A stretch of 64,000 bases of DNA from Panulirus ornatus (GCF_036320965.1 NC_092271.1:17789529-17853528), one strand, 5' to 3'; positions 44,901 through 59,791 are shown, counted from the first letter of the stretch. Notes: generated by a model not told the origin, from the letters alone. Translations and numbers: made by a program.

Positions 44901-46013
44901 TAATAAACCAAGTTAGTTTATCCTCACCAATGGGATTGACAGGTCAGTGCTTAAGGACAGCGTAGCTTGAGGTGTATATAGTTCTCTCGACCTTGGTAAG
45001 TGAAACTTGCCTTTGATTATTAAGATTGCTATAGAAAATATTAACTCTCTTTAGGCTTATAAGGATGCATGTCATTCGGAAACCCCATTTCTCTTGACGA
45101 AGAACATTGTTCTGACACGTTTTAGAGCGCAGTCTGCGCTCTTGAATCCCCTCTCTGGTGCAACGGCATAAGGAGGCGTGTATAAGATTTAGAAAACGAC
45201 TACCCGCCAGATCTTATGAGATGTACAGAAGTGAAACGTGAAGACGGTAGACCGCAGAGTTGTGGTGAATGAAAGGGACTGGTAAACATCGAGAGATGTA
45301 AACGGAAGAACACGGGGAGGAAGGAAGGAAACCAGCTTACAGATAAACATGAAGAAATCACTTGTTATAGGACAGGAATAGTGAAGTGAGGTAGTTAGAG
45401 AGGATTGAGCAAAAAGAGAGAGAGAGAGAGAGAGACTATGAATGGGGATGTCGGAGAGAGAGAGAAACGATCAGCTCATTTTCCTCGTCTGGACACACTT
45501 GGTGTGTGAGTGCTTGGAGGAGCAGACCCTCCAAAGATAGCCACTCATGTCCTATTCAGTAGCGGAGCCGAGCACGCAGGGAGGGAACAAGGCGAGGGGA
45601 ACGTCGGCGAGTCAAGTCTGCCTTGTAGGTGGCGACAAAGGGACGCTGCTGCAGGTTACCTCTATGGTGGAGGGAAGCTGGTGATTTATGCATTGAAGGG
45701 TATATGTCAACCTATGCACTTGGAGTGAAGAGGGTGATTTATATAGTACGAGTAAACATGTTCCCTCCTAATACATTATTTCGAGACAATAAAGATAAGA
45801 AGACCACATAAGTGATAAATATGGTGACTGAAAAACTTCCTAGTCCCCATCTATGCAACAAATATACACACGAAGAAAATTGTATACAATTTGGAATTGG
45901 GGAAAGTAATAACTCACAGGATATGGCAACGTTGCCTTGTCCAACCGCTGCTCAAATTCATCGAGGCGAATGACAAATCAGCGCTGCCCAGTCGCTGAAA
46001 TGCATTTCGTTCA

Positions 46014-46014
<1 letters not shown>
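44901..46014. other. Spacer without recognised gene
   Basis: Contains short GA tracts near 45414-45435 and 45454-45466 and a GC-richer patch at 45500-45660, but no gene that I can name. Confidence 0.5.

Positions 46015-46085
<71 letters not shown>
46015..46085. repeat. Compound (AT)n (GT)n microsatellite
   Basis: AT units to about 46071, then GT units. Confidence 0.97.
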
Positions 46086-46954
46086 ATTGCATAAAGTTTA
46101 CTGAAGTTGTGTTTCGCGGGAATGTAAAGCAAGTTGTAAATGTTGAGCAAATGACACGTACATTGCAGTGAGGGGAAACACAGCGAGATCTAATGGCAGG
46201 ATTGACAGGGGTAGAGGAGGGAGTCGGAGAGAGGAATAAAAAGGATTATGAAGAGGTTGGAGGGTGATTAGCACTGACAAAGAGGGAGAGAGAAGGGAGA
46301 CTTAGGGAGAACCGGGAATGGTCGAGGGGATTGTGGAAGGGAAGGAATGGCTTGAGGACGAAAGGAAGAGAGGGCATTCAGCTGCCATTGCTGTTGATGG
46401 AGTAAAAACATCCCCTGAATCTGGTGGTGGAAAGCATCTCCCAATCCGTGCCTCTAGTTGAAGTCTGTCCTCCTTTAATATACTCTCATGACCAACACAT
46501 TTTTTCACCTCCTTCTGAGCACTTCCATGTCCAAGAATGAGAGAATAAACTACGTATCTTACCCCGACCCACCAGATCGAGCCTGGGTTAAGGTAACGAT
46601 AGGTTACAAGTAATTAAAGAGAGATTGCTCTCGTTTTTCCTCAGATAACGACATGAATTAGCAAAGGAACAAAAATAGATGAAAGAATACAAAGAACTGT
46701 AAAGAAAGCCCTAGATCCTTCTAACTCGGAGACAAAAAGGAGATTCCAGAAATAGAAAGTTGAGTTGCAAGAGAAAGAGAGAGGTGTATAAGGAGCTTTG
46801 TGCAAGGAGATGGAGTGCGAGTGGAGTATTAACTTGATCCAAGCATTCAAATTCGCAAGGCGATGACTTCAACCCAACCAAACCTTCCAGATAAGGTAAT
46901 CGATAGTGTCGTCTCCCCGTCGGGGCTGGGCAGGGTTGGGTGGGGAAGGACGAG

Positions 46955-46977
46955 ACACACACACACACACACACACA
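46955..46977. repeat. (AC)n microsatellite
   Basis: Short perfect AC array. Confidence 0.93.
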
Positions 46978-47154
46978 GTTATTAGCGACGGCCACGGCAC
47001 GAGAACTTCAACACTGCAAACGACACTCGTTGCTACAGGCCTGGCAGCGCTATATTTGGTACGGCCCAGCTGCTGTCGCTGCTGCTACTCAAAGGACTCC
47101 CAGACGAGAGACGGGGGATATAAAGTGTGGACGGGGGTGGTAGTGGGAGGGTTG

Positions 47155-47270
47155 GGGGAGAGAGAGAGAGAGAGATAGAGAGAAGGGGACAGATGCAAAC
47201 AGACAGTCAAACAGACTACAGGCAGAGAGAAAGAGAGAGAATAAGATAGAGGAGAATAGAGAGAGAGGAA
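47155..47270. repeat. Purine-rich GA-type tract
   Basis: GAGAGAGAGAGAGAGATAGAG and further AGAGA groups with interruptions. Confidence 0.8.
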
Positions 47271-49328
47271 AAGAAAAATCTTTGATTCCCAACACCACAC
47301 TGGGATTTTCACTGGTCGCACATCCTCCTCTTCCGCTCGCACATCTAGTCTCTTGCACACTCTTGCCTCTCGTTGGCTCCTCCCTTCCACGTCTCTGCAC
47401 CTGACCATTTGCCTTACTCTCTCCTCCTGACGAATGCTAATGCATCTACGAAAAAAGGGGCTGATAATTCCTACGAGGATCGTGGCACACTCGAAGCCAT
47501 AACCGAAGGGTGTAGTCTACATCACATGTATGCTAACCTCTCGTGAGTTTCAATCTTCAGGAGAGATCATTTTCGTACGATAATTCTCGAGCAATATTAG
47601 CAGCTCTTACGGTTACCATACCACGATGATAGATCCAACGAAGCTGTTTACTTAGGTAAATGGTAAGAACGTTTTGATACAGTCCTCCATGGAGCTTACT
47701 TGAAGTTTTGGATCCATTTGAAAGACATTGACTATCACTACAGACATCTGAGAGAATTCTTAAAGGCTAACATCTGAATGAAAATGACTTCAGAATTCTC
47801 TTTAGAATTTGTCTAAATTTCTATCTAAATATCGATCATTATCTATTTTTCTATCTATATTTCTATATCTATCCCTTCCCTGTTCCATGGGGGATGGATC
47901 GGGTACATAGTCACCGAATCTCTCTCTCTCTCAAAAGCTACTATCTAAACAAAAAAATAGAAAAGAAAAATAGAACCCTTTCCCCTTCGAAATATCCCAG
48001 AGAGGCCGCTGTGTCCCCACTCTCACTGTGGCCAGCCTTGCCTACCAAGAGCAGAGCAGTAACGGCCGTGCCATAAACCTCCACCCTGTCAACAGCTGAC
48101 GACCCTGTGTGTTGATGTGCATACCATGGCCTTCCCTCAAGGGACCAGCATCTCGTATTGCCCTCCTGCGTCGCACCTTGTTTCAGAATACCGGCGCTTC
48201 GCTCTTGTACATTTTTCATTTCATATTCCTCTCATACTTCGTCTCGATCTAAGTTAAGAAGTCCTGACGACTTCGTCTCTCTTGATTTATACTCAGACGA
48301 ATCAAATGCAATTTGAAAACCATGATCATCTTAGTCATTCGTCTATAACACCACAGTTCAAGTGGTGATTTTCATACATCAGAACGAAATCGTACTTAGG
48401 GTTTCTCTAAGATCAAAAGAATGCCACACATAGCAATGACTTCATTTTTCTATCGATAAATTGTCTATTCATAAGTTAGAAAATGAGATGCATAACAAGG
48501 AGTCCATCGTCCCTTCTCATGTAAGCAGTCGTGCTTTTCAGTCATGTATGTTTCCTTAAACGTGCTTGTAAAACTTCACTGATTAATATTCCATCAAGAT
48601 CAATGTTTTTTTTTTTTTTTTCTGTACAGTATGGCGCCTGTAGCAAGCTGAGACTTAAGCTGCAGTAAATGTCTTGGGTTTTCTGAATCTTTGTACCGTA
48701 ATCTAAAGAGGGGCAATGGTTACTGGGTAAGATCTTGGCTCTTCGTCTTCCCTTTTGATTCACTTGCTTAAGTATAGGTATTTGATGCGAATTGTTTCTA
48801 GCCCTGACAAGATCATAATAGGTAGATAGATATAGATAGATAGGTGCGAGAGAAGGTACAAAATTTACTAGATGTACATAACTGATGAAGAAATCGAGAT
48901 TTGTCACAAAATTCTTTTATATATAGATTCAGCTCCCGAGCAGAAATGAAAAGGTTATGATCGCTTTTGCTGTTACTGTATCCACCTGACTTTCACATCC
49001 CATATCCCTTGAGAGCTTCGGACGATGATGAACAAAGAAACCTTCTGCACAAAGCGGTGACTACTCCCATCCTTGTAAAATGAGTAATCATGGGCTATTT
49101 TTGACCAATCCTTTATTTTTACGTGTTCAGTGTCTTGGTAAATATCTTTCGTCGTTTTTAAACACCCGTTGTTTTTCACTGTTTGTGGGAAGTATGGCAA
49201 AGTCCCGTGTATGCTCCTGAAATGGGTTTTTAGATTATCATTGCGTTATGCAACTTTTACTCGGTCCAGAACTTAGATTCGTGTTAGTGAATCTCCATAA
49301 ACTCTCTCTTCTTGGTCAACCTTGGAGA
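47271..49328. other. Spacer downstream of the cholinesterase gene
   Basis: The last coding exon and the 3' UTR of the cholinesterase should lie somewhere left of 49973, but I could not recognise a C-terminal exon here. There are TCTATCTA-type short repeats at 47820-47875 and 48820-48845. Confidence 0.45.
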
Positions 49329-49352
49329 TGTGTGTGTGTGTGTGTGTGTGTG
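49329..49352. repeat. (GT)n microsatellite
   Basis: Perfect GT array of 12 units. Confidence 0.95.
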
Positions 49353-49528
49353 TTACAATTCATAACAGGAATACATGTATATATATTCTTGGCAATTGGT
49401 ACAAGATAGCAACTGATCAAATCATTTCGTCCATCATTTTGATGCTGTCTGAGGTATGAATACATAACTGGTTTATTTTTTTCTGTTTCATTTGATATGG
49501 ACACCATTCTCGTTTTCTTCGACTAGGT

Positions 49529-49529
<1 letters not shown>

Positions 49530-49585
<56 letters not shown>
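49530..49585. repeat. (GA)n microsatellite
   Basis: Perfect GA array of about 28 units. Confidence 0.98.
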
Positions 49586-49588
<3 letters not shown>

Positions 49589-49769
49589 GGTAAACTTAAG
49601 CACTAAATACTTTTTTCGGTTCGCTTTCCTAAGTATATACTCAAGCAGTTGAGATATCTACTATATCTTTTCATTACATCATTTTTTTTCCCTTGAAATA
49701 TTCTCCTTCGTTGCAAAGAAGCTGACGCTGCTTCTGTTCCTCACTCATCACCTCATGTTATCGCGCACA

Positions 49770-49771
<2 letters not shown>

Positions 49772-49815
<44 letters not shown>

Positions 49816-49816
49816 G
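49772..49816. repeat. (TC)n (AC)n microsatellite
   Basis: TC array followed by a short CACACACA. With the GA array at 49530 it forms an inverted pair about 190 bp apart. Confidence 0.96.
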
Positions 49817-49972
49817 GAGCTCTACCTCCTCCTGGATCTTCTCCTTAAAATTCACCCCCTCAAGGTTATCACCTGCGTACCCTCCTCACCTGTTCCATTA
49901 CCATTTTTCCTCCGGGTACCCATTTACCGCTTCGCCTCACCTTTTTTACACCGGGCCTCCAGCCTTCCTCAC

Positions 49973-50148
49973 CTGTAAGCTTCAATAGTTTAGGTGCGAA
50001 TTTTTTCCAGAAGGCACATTTTTTGAGTCTGGGTCCCCTCCCTACGGAGGTGCTGTTGGTGGCGAGGGTAAGGTACTCCCTGCCTGTAGTCGTGTGCACA
50101 GGCCAGAACGTCTGGGTCCAGACGCTCTCGCTTCCTTCACTTGGGTTC
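49973..50148 (-). CDS. ace-1: Acetylcholinesterase, second visible coding exon
   Basis: A 176-bp exon after acceptor TTGTGTCCACAG, ending at donor TTACAG|GTGAGG (GT at 49972-49971). The codon split GG+G gives Gly, then NPSEGSESVWTQTFWPVHTT, TGREYLTLATNSTSVGRGP and RLKKCAFWKKFAPKLLKLT. This is the conserved end of the cholinesterase catalytic domain: the N-P-x-E start, W-P-x-x-T, Y-L-T-L, and K-x-C-A-F-W whose Cys pairs with Cys422 of the preceding exon. It leaves in phase 1, so another exon with the C-terminal tail (usually a glycolipid-anchor signal in arthropods) must follow to the left. Confidence 0.9.
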
Positions 50149-50446
50149 CTGTGGACACAAGTCGTCGTCACTATTAACATAACAATGAAGTGAAAAGGTA
50201 CCAGGAATGCACACATGGGAGAGACTGCTGTTTTCCCGACACCAGAGGTGTTTAAGGAAGACATGGTGCCTGTGTTTTATTGCAAAGCTAATGTGAATAG
50301 TTCCGAACCAAAAAACCTTATACATAGTTGTACAACTTTCTACAACACACGCACCACACACGCACAAAAGAAAAAACACCAGTGCAGAGGAAATTGTATT
50401 CGAGGGTAGACACACACACACACACAGACGCACCTACATGACTTCA

Positions 50447-52639
<2,193 letters not shown>

Positions 52640-52860
52640 TAGTGTTTTTACATTATGCTCAAGCCCCACAGGCCTTTCAATGGTTTATCATGATCACTTC
52701 ATATACACTCGTTCTGCCCACTGATCTCACGTCCACCCCTGTTATTCATATCGACTCTAGTTCTCTATATATCATGCACGCCCGCACCTTTCTGCATGAT
52801 CAGGCCCCGATTACTCGAAGCATCTTTCTTTCCATCCTTCCATCTCTCGTGTGTGTGAGC
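52640..52860 (+). mobile_element. Dispersed repeat family 4, copy
   Basis: Follows the 27822 copy: TATGCTCAAGCCCCACAGGC, CAATGGTTTATCATGATCAC, CACTGATCTCACGTCCACCC, ATATATCATGCACGCCCGCA and TGATCAGGCCCCGATTACTC, in the same order and direction. Confidence 0.72.
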
Positions 52861-52954
52861 GTGCGTGCGTGCGGGGGTGTACACACATAGGAGTAACATA
52901 TACAAAATTGAAAGACAGGGACAACACGTGTAAAAACTTTCTCCCGTGACACAG

Positions 52955-53019
<65 letters not shown>
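52955..53019. repeat. Compound (AC)n (AT)n (AC)n microsatellite
   Basis: AC units, then AT to 53010, then AC. It ends a family 4 copy region, with about 95 bp between. Confidence 0.97.
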
Positions 53020-54034
53020 GAAACACACGTATATACAAACACGAAATAATTCACACGAAATCACAATCCTTCCCCAGTTTTTTTTTTTTTCCTCCAGGTA
53101 CCACACGGTGTTGAATCAACACTGACCGGGAAGCGAGAAAACACTACATAAAGTATCTATTTATAGGAGACAGACGCACGGCAACTGTTGTTATTAATAG
53201 TCCAGCCAAACCTCGCCTGACGGATCCTTTCACACGTCACTCAAGGGACGACTTTTAAGGAATCTGTTTGGACCACTGAAGTCCGGCGCACGAATGTGTG
53301 AATTGGGACACGTTTGCTTATGTCCTACGATTGTCTTCCTATCTCGCTCACATATTCCTCGACGGTGGTGGTGATAATATAAGCATCCCACGTTAAGCAA
53401 GGCTGAGTTCCAGGATGTCTCATGGAAGATGTGGTACAGACAGGGTCGTGTTTGATCCTGTGTATTTCACACAAGCTGAATCCTGCTTGGCTTATCATAG
53501 ATGAGGCTAATTCAACTACGGTGGATAGGAAATTAATGGTCACATTTTCTCGTGTATTCACACAAGGATCGCGCAGCATTTAAGTGGTGGCTTAATAGTG
53601 ATGGATAGGAAAGTATGATACAAATGGACCATATTATTCTGCAGGGTGACGAATCGTGAGGAGAATTTTCATAAGGGAAAGACGACACAGAGGACAAATG
53701 TCTCGGGAATATGAGGAATGGACGGTGTGTGAGGGATGGCAAGCATCGGGCACAGAAAAGGGAGGGAGGACGTCTCGTGTGGCCACAAACGAGATGAAAT
53801 AATTCAAGGATGGTACCCAGGCCCCGCGAGATGATCTCGTGGGGGCTATTCCATCAGCCAGTGGATGGAGTTTATTCTCCTTTATTCTCGTATCATAACG
53901 AATGATATACACCATCTCTCTGTCGTATATGCCATGCTATCGTGATGACATGAGTAACGTCATGCTATGGTTCATGTCCTCGATATCATGATAATATATC
54001 TAGGATAAAGGCTAAGAGTCCAGAGGGTCGTATG

Positions 54035-54038
<4 letters not shown>
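53020..54038. other. Spacer without recognised gene
   Basis: No coding, RNA or repeat feature recognised. Confidence 0.5.

Positions 54039-54103
<65 letters not shown>
54039..54103. repeat. (AT)n microsatellite
   Basis: Perfect AT array of about 32 units. Confidence 0.98.
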
Positions 54104-54104
<1 letters not shown>

Positions 54105-55235
54105 CCCAGGGTGGATATAGGCGCAATGGACGTCATGTCTCTCTGAACTTGGTTGTGACGTCAATGGAAATTGTTCTCGCCTTTCTCTTGATCTGTATTG
54201 ATTGGCGTCAAGTTTGTACACAGATGCTACCTTTTGAAGACCTAAACAAATACATTATTTTCGTGTAATATTTTTACTCATTAAAAGTTGACTTAGGCTT
54301 TGCACAATCAACTTTGGCTTTGTACAAAACAGTGGGAGAATTTCATCAGTGTATATTCTGTGAATTTGGTCTCGATACACTGATGGTAAGGAGAACCGTA
54401 AGTGTCATTTGGAATGTAATTTCCCAAATCTCGCGAGGAGAGCCAGGGATCCGTGAGCTCGGAGACGGTGGTAAACGTACCATACTGTCTACCACTCGAC
54501 TGGTTCTTACAGTGAACGTTAACAAGAACGTGGATGCTAAAGAGCCTCTGAAACAGATTGTGGCAAACGCCGTCATCTGTGCACAAAAGAAAATACCCTC
54601 CCATACTCGTGTGATGATGATTTGTCTAATTCATCAGAATAAGTTTAATTTTCCAATACTTTGACAGAGAATTGCATGAACAAAAGTACGTTTGTTCACA
54701 TCTATCATGGCCAGAATGACAGCTCTCCTGTTTTAGGGAAGAGACGTAAAGTTAATGTGTTTGAGCACGTCAAGCACTTGACATAGAAAATGGTGAGGTG
54801 AAATCTCTACTTTTTTTGAAGTAGTGGCTAAAATGTAGCGGTCACACAACTTGCGTGCTATTTCCTTACGGAATTGCACTGAACTTCCCTTCGACGGCTT
54901 GGAGGTGGCAAGAAGCGAACATGATGCAACTGATCATCACACTAGATGTGGACTTCTTGTCATATGTATAGGCAAGGAATGGCTGGCTCTCGAACTGGCC
55001 TCAGCGATTCAGGTTAAAAGACGCACAGATGACAGCCACTTCACTGACTTCATTTGTTCACTGTGGTAAACTATCTATATACATGCTACTTATATACCTC
55101 CTCCTAAGGAGCCTGATGGAGTAGTGAGGAATTACGACCAACAACAGAGTCCTTCAACACCACTGTCTGACGTAGGCGACTTGATCATCGACCCTATACA
55201 CATGGAGCCATTTCTCTTAGCAGAATTAAAACTCC
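54104..55235. other. Spacer without supported gene
   Basis: A plus-strand frame of 116 codons (54314-54664) and one of 72 codons (54851-55069) show no recognised domain. I do not call them. Confidence 0.45.
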
Positions 55236-55523
55236 TCTAGAACACTGAGGGTACAATCTAGAGGTGCTGCCTCCTCTAGAAAGCTAAGGTGGGAGCACTG
55301 AGGACACAATCTAGAGATGCCACCTCCTCTAGAAAGCTAAGGTGGGAGCACTGAGGACACAATCTAGAGATGCCACCTCCTCTAGAACACTGAGGGTACA
55401 ATCTAGAGGTGCTGCCTCCTCTAGAAAGCTAAGGTGGGAGCACTGAGGACACAATCTAGAGATGCCACCTCCTCTAGAACACTGAGGACACAATCTAGAG
55501 ACGCCACCTCCTCAAAAACACTG
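55236..55523. repeat. Composite 39/53-bp minisatellite rich in TCTAGA
   Basis: Two unit types alternate. The 39-bp form has CCTCCTCTAGAACACTGAGG then GTACAATCTAGAGGTGCTG. The 53-bp form has CCTCCTCTAGAAAGCTAAGG then TGGGAGCACTGAGGACACAA and TCTAGAGATGCCA. The forms differ by a 14-bp insertion (AGCTAAGGTGGGAG). Order of forms is 39, 53, 53, 39, 53, then a 39-like and decaying units. Most units carry two TCTAGA palindromes. Confidence 0.9.
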
Positions 55524-56188
55524 GGGGCGAGACGACATTAACAGTGGCCTTGCGACACGCGAATGTATTTAGTTCACTGAAAGATTACTGCATGGATTAT
55601 CTTCAACAAGAGATAATTGATGGGGTAAGTGAGCGTTTTACAAGGATACATAACAGCTCTCCTTAAACCCTTTGAATATTTCTTTAGTTGCATCGTCGAT
55701 GCCTTGTTAAGCATCAGGTAGTTTCCAATCATTTCGGATATTTGAAATTGAGTTTACTTATTCCAGAAACATGTGGTAATATCTTATTCTACCCAAAAAG
55801 AATGTCGAACAATAGTTTTCTGATGAAGATGTTTACTACGTCAGTCGAAGTGGTCTCATTTTTTTTTTTCTAGTGATTCCCTCTCAGATGTCATAGGACA
55901 CTCCTTTCCTGCATTCATAGAAACATATGAGACATCTTTCATGAGGTTAAGGATATCTCGTCAGGAGATCTTTTCGAAGTAAAAGCTGCTAGGTTTGCGA
56001 ATGTTAAGTAATCTTCCATCGAACACTTAACAGGAAGAGGAAAGAAATGACCCACCACGTCCCCTCATCATACATATTAAACGTATATATATGTCAACCT
56101 ATGTGACCAGTTACCCTCGCTACCAACTACAGTGGTGACCTAGTTTTCACTAGCGGCAGAGCTTCAAACTCCTGCATTCACCGTCGGG
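55524..56188. other. Spacer without recognised gene
   Basis: Nothing recognised; a T-run lies at 55859-55870. Confidence 0.5.
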
Positions 56189-56475
56189 GTGACCCACAGG
56201 GTCTGCAATTTCCGCCACAGGGACAGCCTACTGTGTGGTGTGTCTACCTTACACCACTGGGGTGCCCCACAGTGGTATGTCTGTAACATCCACGACGAGG
56301 GCGAGCCACAGGGGTGTGTCTGTGACATAAACCTTAGGGGTGGGCCACAGGGGTGTGTCTGTGACTTAAACTTCAGGGGTGAGCCACAGGGGTGTGTCTG
56401 TGATTTAAACCTCAGGGGTGAGCCACAGAAATGCGTCCTTAACATCTCCCACACGAGTGACTCACACGGGTGTGT
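56189..56475. repeat. 39-bp minisatellite, about seven units, open in frame
   Basis: Units start with the word GGGGTGTGTCTGTGACTTAA and include AGGGGTGAGCCACA; the clearest are at about 56311, 56350, 56389. Units to the left and right are more diverged. In one plus-strand frame each unit codes 13 residues of the type GEPQGCVCDLNLR. The frame is open from ATG 56189 to the stop at 56603-56605 (138 codons). The minus strand is also open through the array. No homology, signal peptide or splice support, so I call a minisatellite. Confidence 0.85.
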
Positions 56476-57364
56476 CTATAACAAGATATTCCCACTAAGT
56501 GGGTTAAGTGAACTCCCTAAATATCCCTCTTTTTCCCGGACGGGGACCTCAGAGTATGACCTCAGCAATTCTAGGACAAAAAGGGATACTTTTTATCATC
56601 GTTAAGTAAACGTGAGCAATATCGTAAGGAAAACATCCACAGTTGATGACATGATAGCATAAGCGAGGGTGGAGTGTCACTGATAACAGCTGTAGAGTGG
56701 TTTAAAGTGAGTGACAGGGATGGCAAGAAGTGCAACCACTTGCGGTTGACTTAAGCACACCAACGAGTTAAACGTCTTCCCTCCTGGGGTCCCGGAATAT
56801 CACATGACCTAAACAATTTTAGGATTACCATCTCTGTTTAATCATTTCTTTCAACTTGCTCTGATGTGGTCTGGCATTTTTCTTAGATTCTATGTGTGTT
56901 GTGATCACTCGCCAAGGCAAGATTCCCCCCACACCACCCATCATGGGATCACAAGGTCGGAGACATGCATTACTCGTCCACACTTCAGCACAACCGACCT
57001 CCTCCTCCTCCCCTCCACTCCCCCACTCTGTTATATCTGATGGCTGCTTCCTTCCCCCTCTTCCCTCCTCCTCCGCCCCTTCCCCTCCTGGCCTGCCCAG
57101 CAACCCACACGCACTTTACTCATGCTGCTAGTTATTCCTGGCGCTTCCACGCACTCTAATTTGCCCATATCAGCTCGCAGAACTGGTAAAGCAATTTATT
57201 TGTGAGTTATTTTTTTTTTCAGTTTTCCCAGCCGTCCCTCTGTTCTCCCGGGGAAATCACTTCCACCCGCCTTAGTCATTATCAAAAGACATCTTTACTG
57301 TTCGTGACGTTACGTTATTCTTAGGGAAGCACAGGTTATGTACTTGGGTCGAGGTAGACTTCTT
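56476..57364. other. Spacer with pyrimidine-rich patch
   Basis: 56990-57100 is C/T-rich. No gene recognised. Confidence 0.5.
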
Positions 57365-57495
57365 CTTTGAAGCGCAAGAAGTTCTTTAACAAGTTATTTG
57401 TTTCTCTTTCGTCAAATGGACGATTTTACAACCTTGCCGAGAGTGACTTTTCATTCGAGGCGTAACCTGGAGCAGGCAGAGTCCACACACATTAT
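57365..57495 (+). mobile_element. Dispersed repeat family 1, copy d
   Basis: ACAACCTTGCCGAGAGTGAC, TTCATTCGAGGCGTAACCTG and GAGCAGGCAGAGTCCACACA match the 3' half of copy a, followed by ACACATTATATATA and GATA units. Confidence 0.68.
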
Positions 57496-57575
57496 ATATA
57501 GATAGATAGATAGATCGATATAGATGTGTGTGTGAGGTGAAACAAGGAAGTAGATTTACGGGACGAGGACAGACA

Positions 57576-57578
<3 letters not shown>

Positions 57579-57634
<56 letters not shown>
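57579..57634. repeat. (GA)n microsatellite
   Basis: Perfect GA array of 28 units. Confidence 0.98.
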
Positions 57635-57636
<2 letters not shown>

Positions 57637-58185
57637 AAAGGAGAGATGTATGTCAAGAGATATGGCAAGTTTCACGTACAGTGACACTGGAGGACGACGT
57701 GGGCAGGGTCTGAAGGACCAACTTCCCTAAAGTATTAAGGCTGTGATAGCCATAACCAAAAGTAACTACCAGTATGGTTACGTTATCCCTCATTTTTCCC
57801 TTCACTGAAACTCGCTGCTACAGTGAGTTACTATAACGAAACTCGAGGTCATCAGTAACCCGAATGATCTATACGAAGCTTCTCCGTTATGTTTACGAAC
57901 AGATAACCAAGAATGGAGATCTGTCATAATTAATCCACAAATTCGTTTCACGCAATCGTTTGATTACTCCCTTGGTGGATTTGAAATAGAATCTAAAAGT
58001 TAAAAAAGACTGCATAGTTCCGTATGTAAATGATTCGTCGAAAAGCGATTCCCTGCGAAAAGAAAAATAGTTCCCCACGAGAGCAAAATATACCAGACAC
58101 TCCGTTCTCTCTTTGCACCGCTCCTCATATTACCTTGAAAAAATATAGAAGTGATCTGGATACCGAGAAGCGTTGAAAGGAATTG

Positions 58186-58186
<1 letters not shown>
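57635..58186. other. Spacer without recognised gene
   Basis: Nothing recognised. Confidence 0.5.

Positions 58187-58264
<78 letters not shown>
58187..58264. repeat. Compound (TA)n (GT)n microsatellite
   Basis: TA units to about 58251, then GT units. Confidence 0.97.
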
Positions 58265-58334
58265 CATGTATATATTTGTTTTTTCTAACGTAATTCAAAA
58301 TGAGTTTTGAAACTCTATATACCTCACAGAGTGG

Positions 58335-58400
58335 ATAAGATCAGTTCAGATTCGAACCCTGGATATGGCGCCCCGCCAACCTGGCCACACGGAGGTTAAA
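58335..58400 (-). mobile_element. Possible tRNA-derived SINE head
   Basis: On the minus strand TGGCCAGGTTGG (A-box-like, one mismatch) is followed 29 bp later by GGTTCGAATC (B-box-like). The spacing is too short for an intact tRNA and no acceptor stem forms. The site is followed on the other side by a short AC array and lies near a TA array. Confidence 0.4.
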
Positions 58401-58704
58401 ACACACACACACACCAGAAGTCTATTGCTTTCACGTGTATCGCCCTTAACTCGGGAGGATATTATGATCTAAGAGTTAGGCAAGCATCTGAGGCTATTGC
58501 ACTACCTCTAATCAAACACTGGATGATCGTTGGGTTACTTCAGTAATGCTATTAATGGTAATTATAGGAATACCTCCAGACTGCTGCCCCTAAATAAGAT
58601 ATGCATGATTTAATTAATGCCATCGAAAGCATGAAGGAGGAGGAGGAGCTGAGATGGAGTGGGTTAAGTGAGGTAATGAGATGGAGTTAGTCTGAGAATT
58701 AGCT

Positions 58705-58705
<1 letters not shown>

Positions 58706-58752
<47 letters not shown>
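58706..58752. repeat. (GA)n microsatellite with purine-rich flank
   Basis: Perfect GA array; the following 250 bp remain rich in AGACAGA-type words. Confidence 0.97.
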
Positions 58753-58756
<4 letters not shown>

Positions 58757-59361
58757 TAGACAGAGATAAACAGACGCTGATAAACAGACACAGAAAGACA
58801 TTCAGACAATGAGTGACAAATCGAAAGAGATTGAAAGTAAATAAGAGACAGAAGAAAGATGAAAGAGAGGGAGGAAGAGCAGTGAACGGACTGACAGACA
58901 GACAGACAAGAGATATGCACAGACGGAGAGGAAGAGACAGACAAAAAAAGGAAAGAAAACGAGCATGGTCGCAGCCAGAGGGAATGAATGAAGAGCGTAT
59001 TATGGGCGGAGGGAACTGCGCGCGTCTGGTATATTATTCATAGCCTCCAAATATCAAGGCCACCACAGGAGTATCCTTACGGCATTCACAGTCACAGGTA
59101 CAACGGCCTCTGGTGTTGCTGCTGCTGCTGCTTGGCTAGGTGGGGGATGAGCAGGAAGAGGAGCAGGAGGGGGACAGTGAATGAGGCAGGAAGTACAGGA
59201 GGGAGGAAGAACAAGAGGGTGAAGGTAGACGGAAGGAGAGGTTAAACGACGACAGGGGAGAGAGTGACTGATAGCGAGAGTGAGTGTGTGTGGGGTGGGG
59301 GGGATGAGAAACGTGAAGGGAGGGTGATGAGAAGGACTGATAAAGATGGGGAGCAATGCTC

Positions 59362-59365
<4 letters not shown>

Positions 59366-59419
<54 letters not shown>
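59366..59419. repeat. (GA)n microsatellite
   Basis: Perfect GA array of 27 units. The 250 bp before it are purine-rich. Confidence 0.98.
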
Positions 59420-59424
<5 letters not shown>

Positions 59425-59599
59425 ATACAAGACAATGAAACTTCTTCCTTTGCTTTATGATCTCATCTTTCTTTCACCAGACCTGATCTCTTCCGGTGCT
59501 CACAGGCTATCTTAAGACTGGCATTTCATCCTCCACTGGCTGCCTCCCTCCCTCGCTCAGCAGTTCGCTTGTGACTGGTTCCGTGTGTATTAGGATTCC

Positions 59600-59713
59600 A
59601 AGGCAGTGAACCGAACCCGGGTCTTCGGGGTGACATCCAGGTAGCCTAAAGACCTGGGTTCGATTCTTGGGGTCTAGCTGTAGATAGTTTACATCAGATA
59701 CCATGTGTACATT

Positions 59714-59716
<3 letters not shown>
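59600..59716 (+). mobile_element. tRNA-like SINE family 2, copy c
   Basis: AGGTAGCCTAAAGACCTGGG runs into GGGTTCGATTCTTGG, then TTACATCAGATACCATGTGT and ACATTACA, matching 28725 and 29020. It ends directly in an AT array. Confidence 0.62.

Positions 59717-59791
<75 letters not shown>
59717..59791. repeat. (AT)n microsatellite
   Basis: Perfect AT array of about 37 units, forming the 3' tail of SINE family 2 copy c. Confidence 0.98.

Noticed and set aside
58335..58400. tRNA gene
   Set aside because: Box-like sequences are too close together and no acceptor stem forms; more likely a SINE head. Other TTCGAA sites (33040, 34678, 41970, 44875) fail for the same reason.
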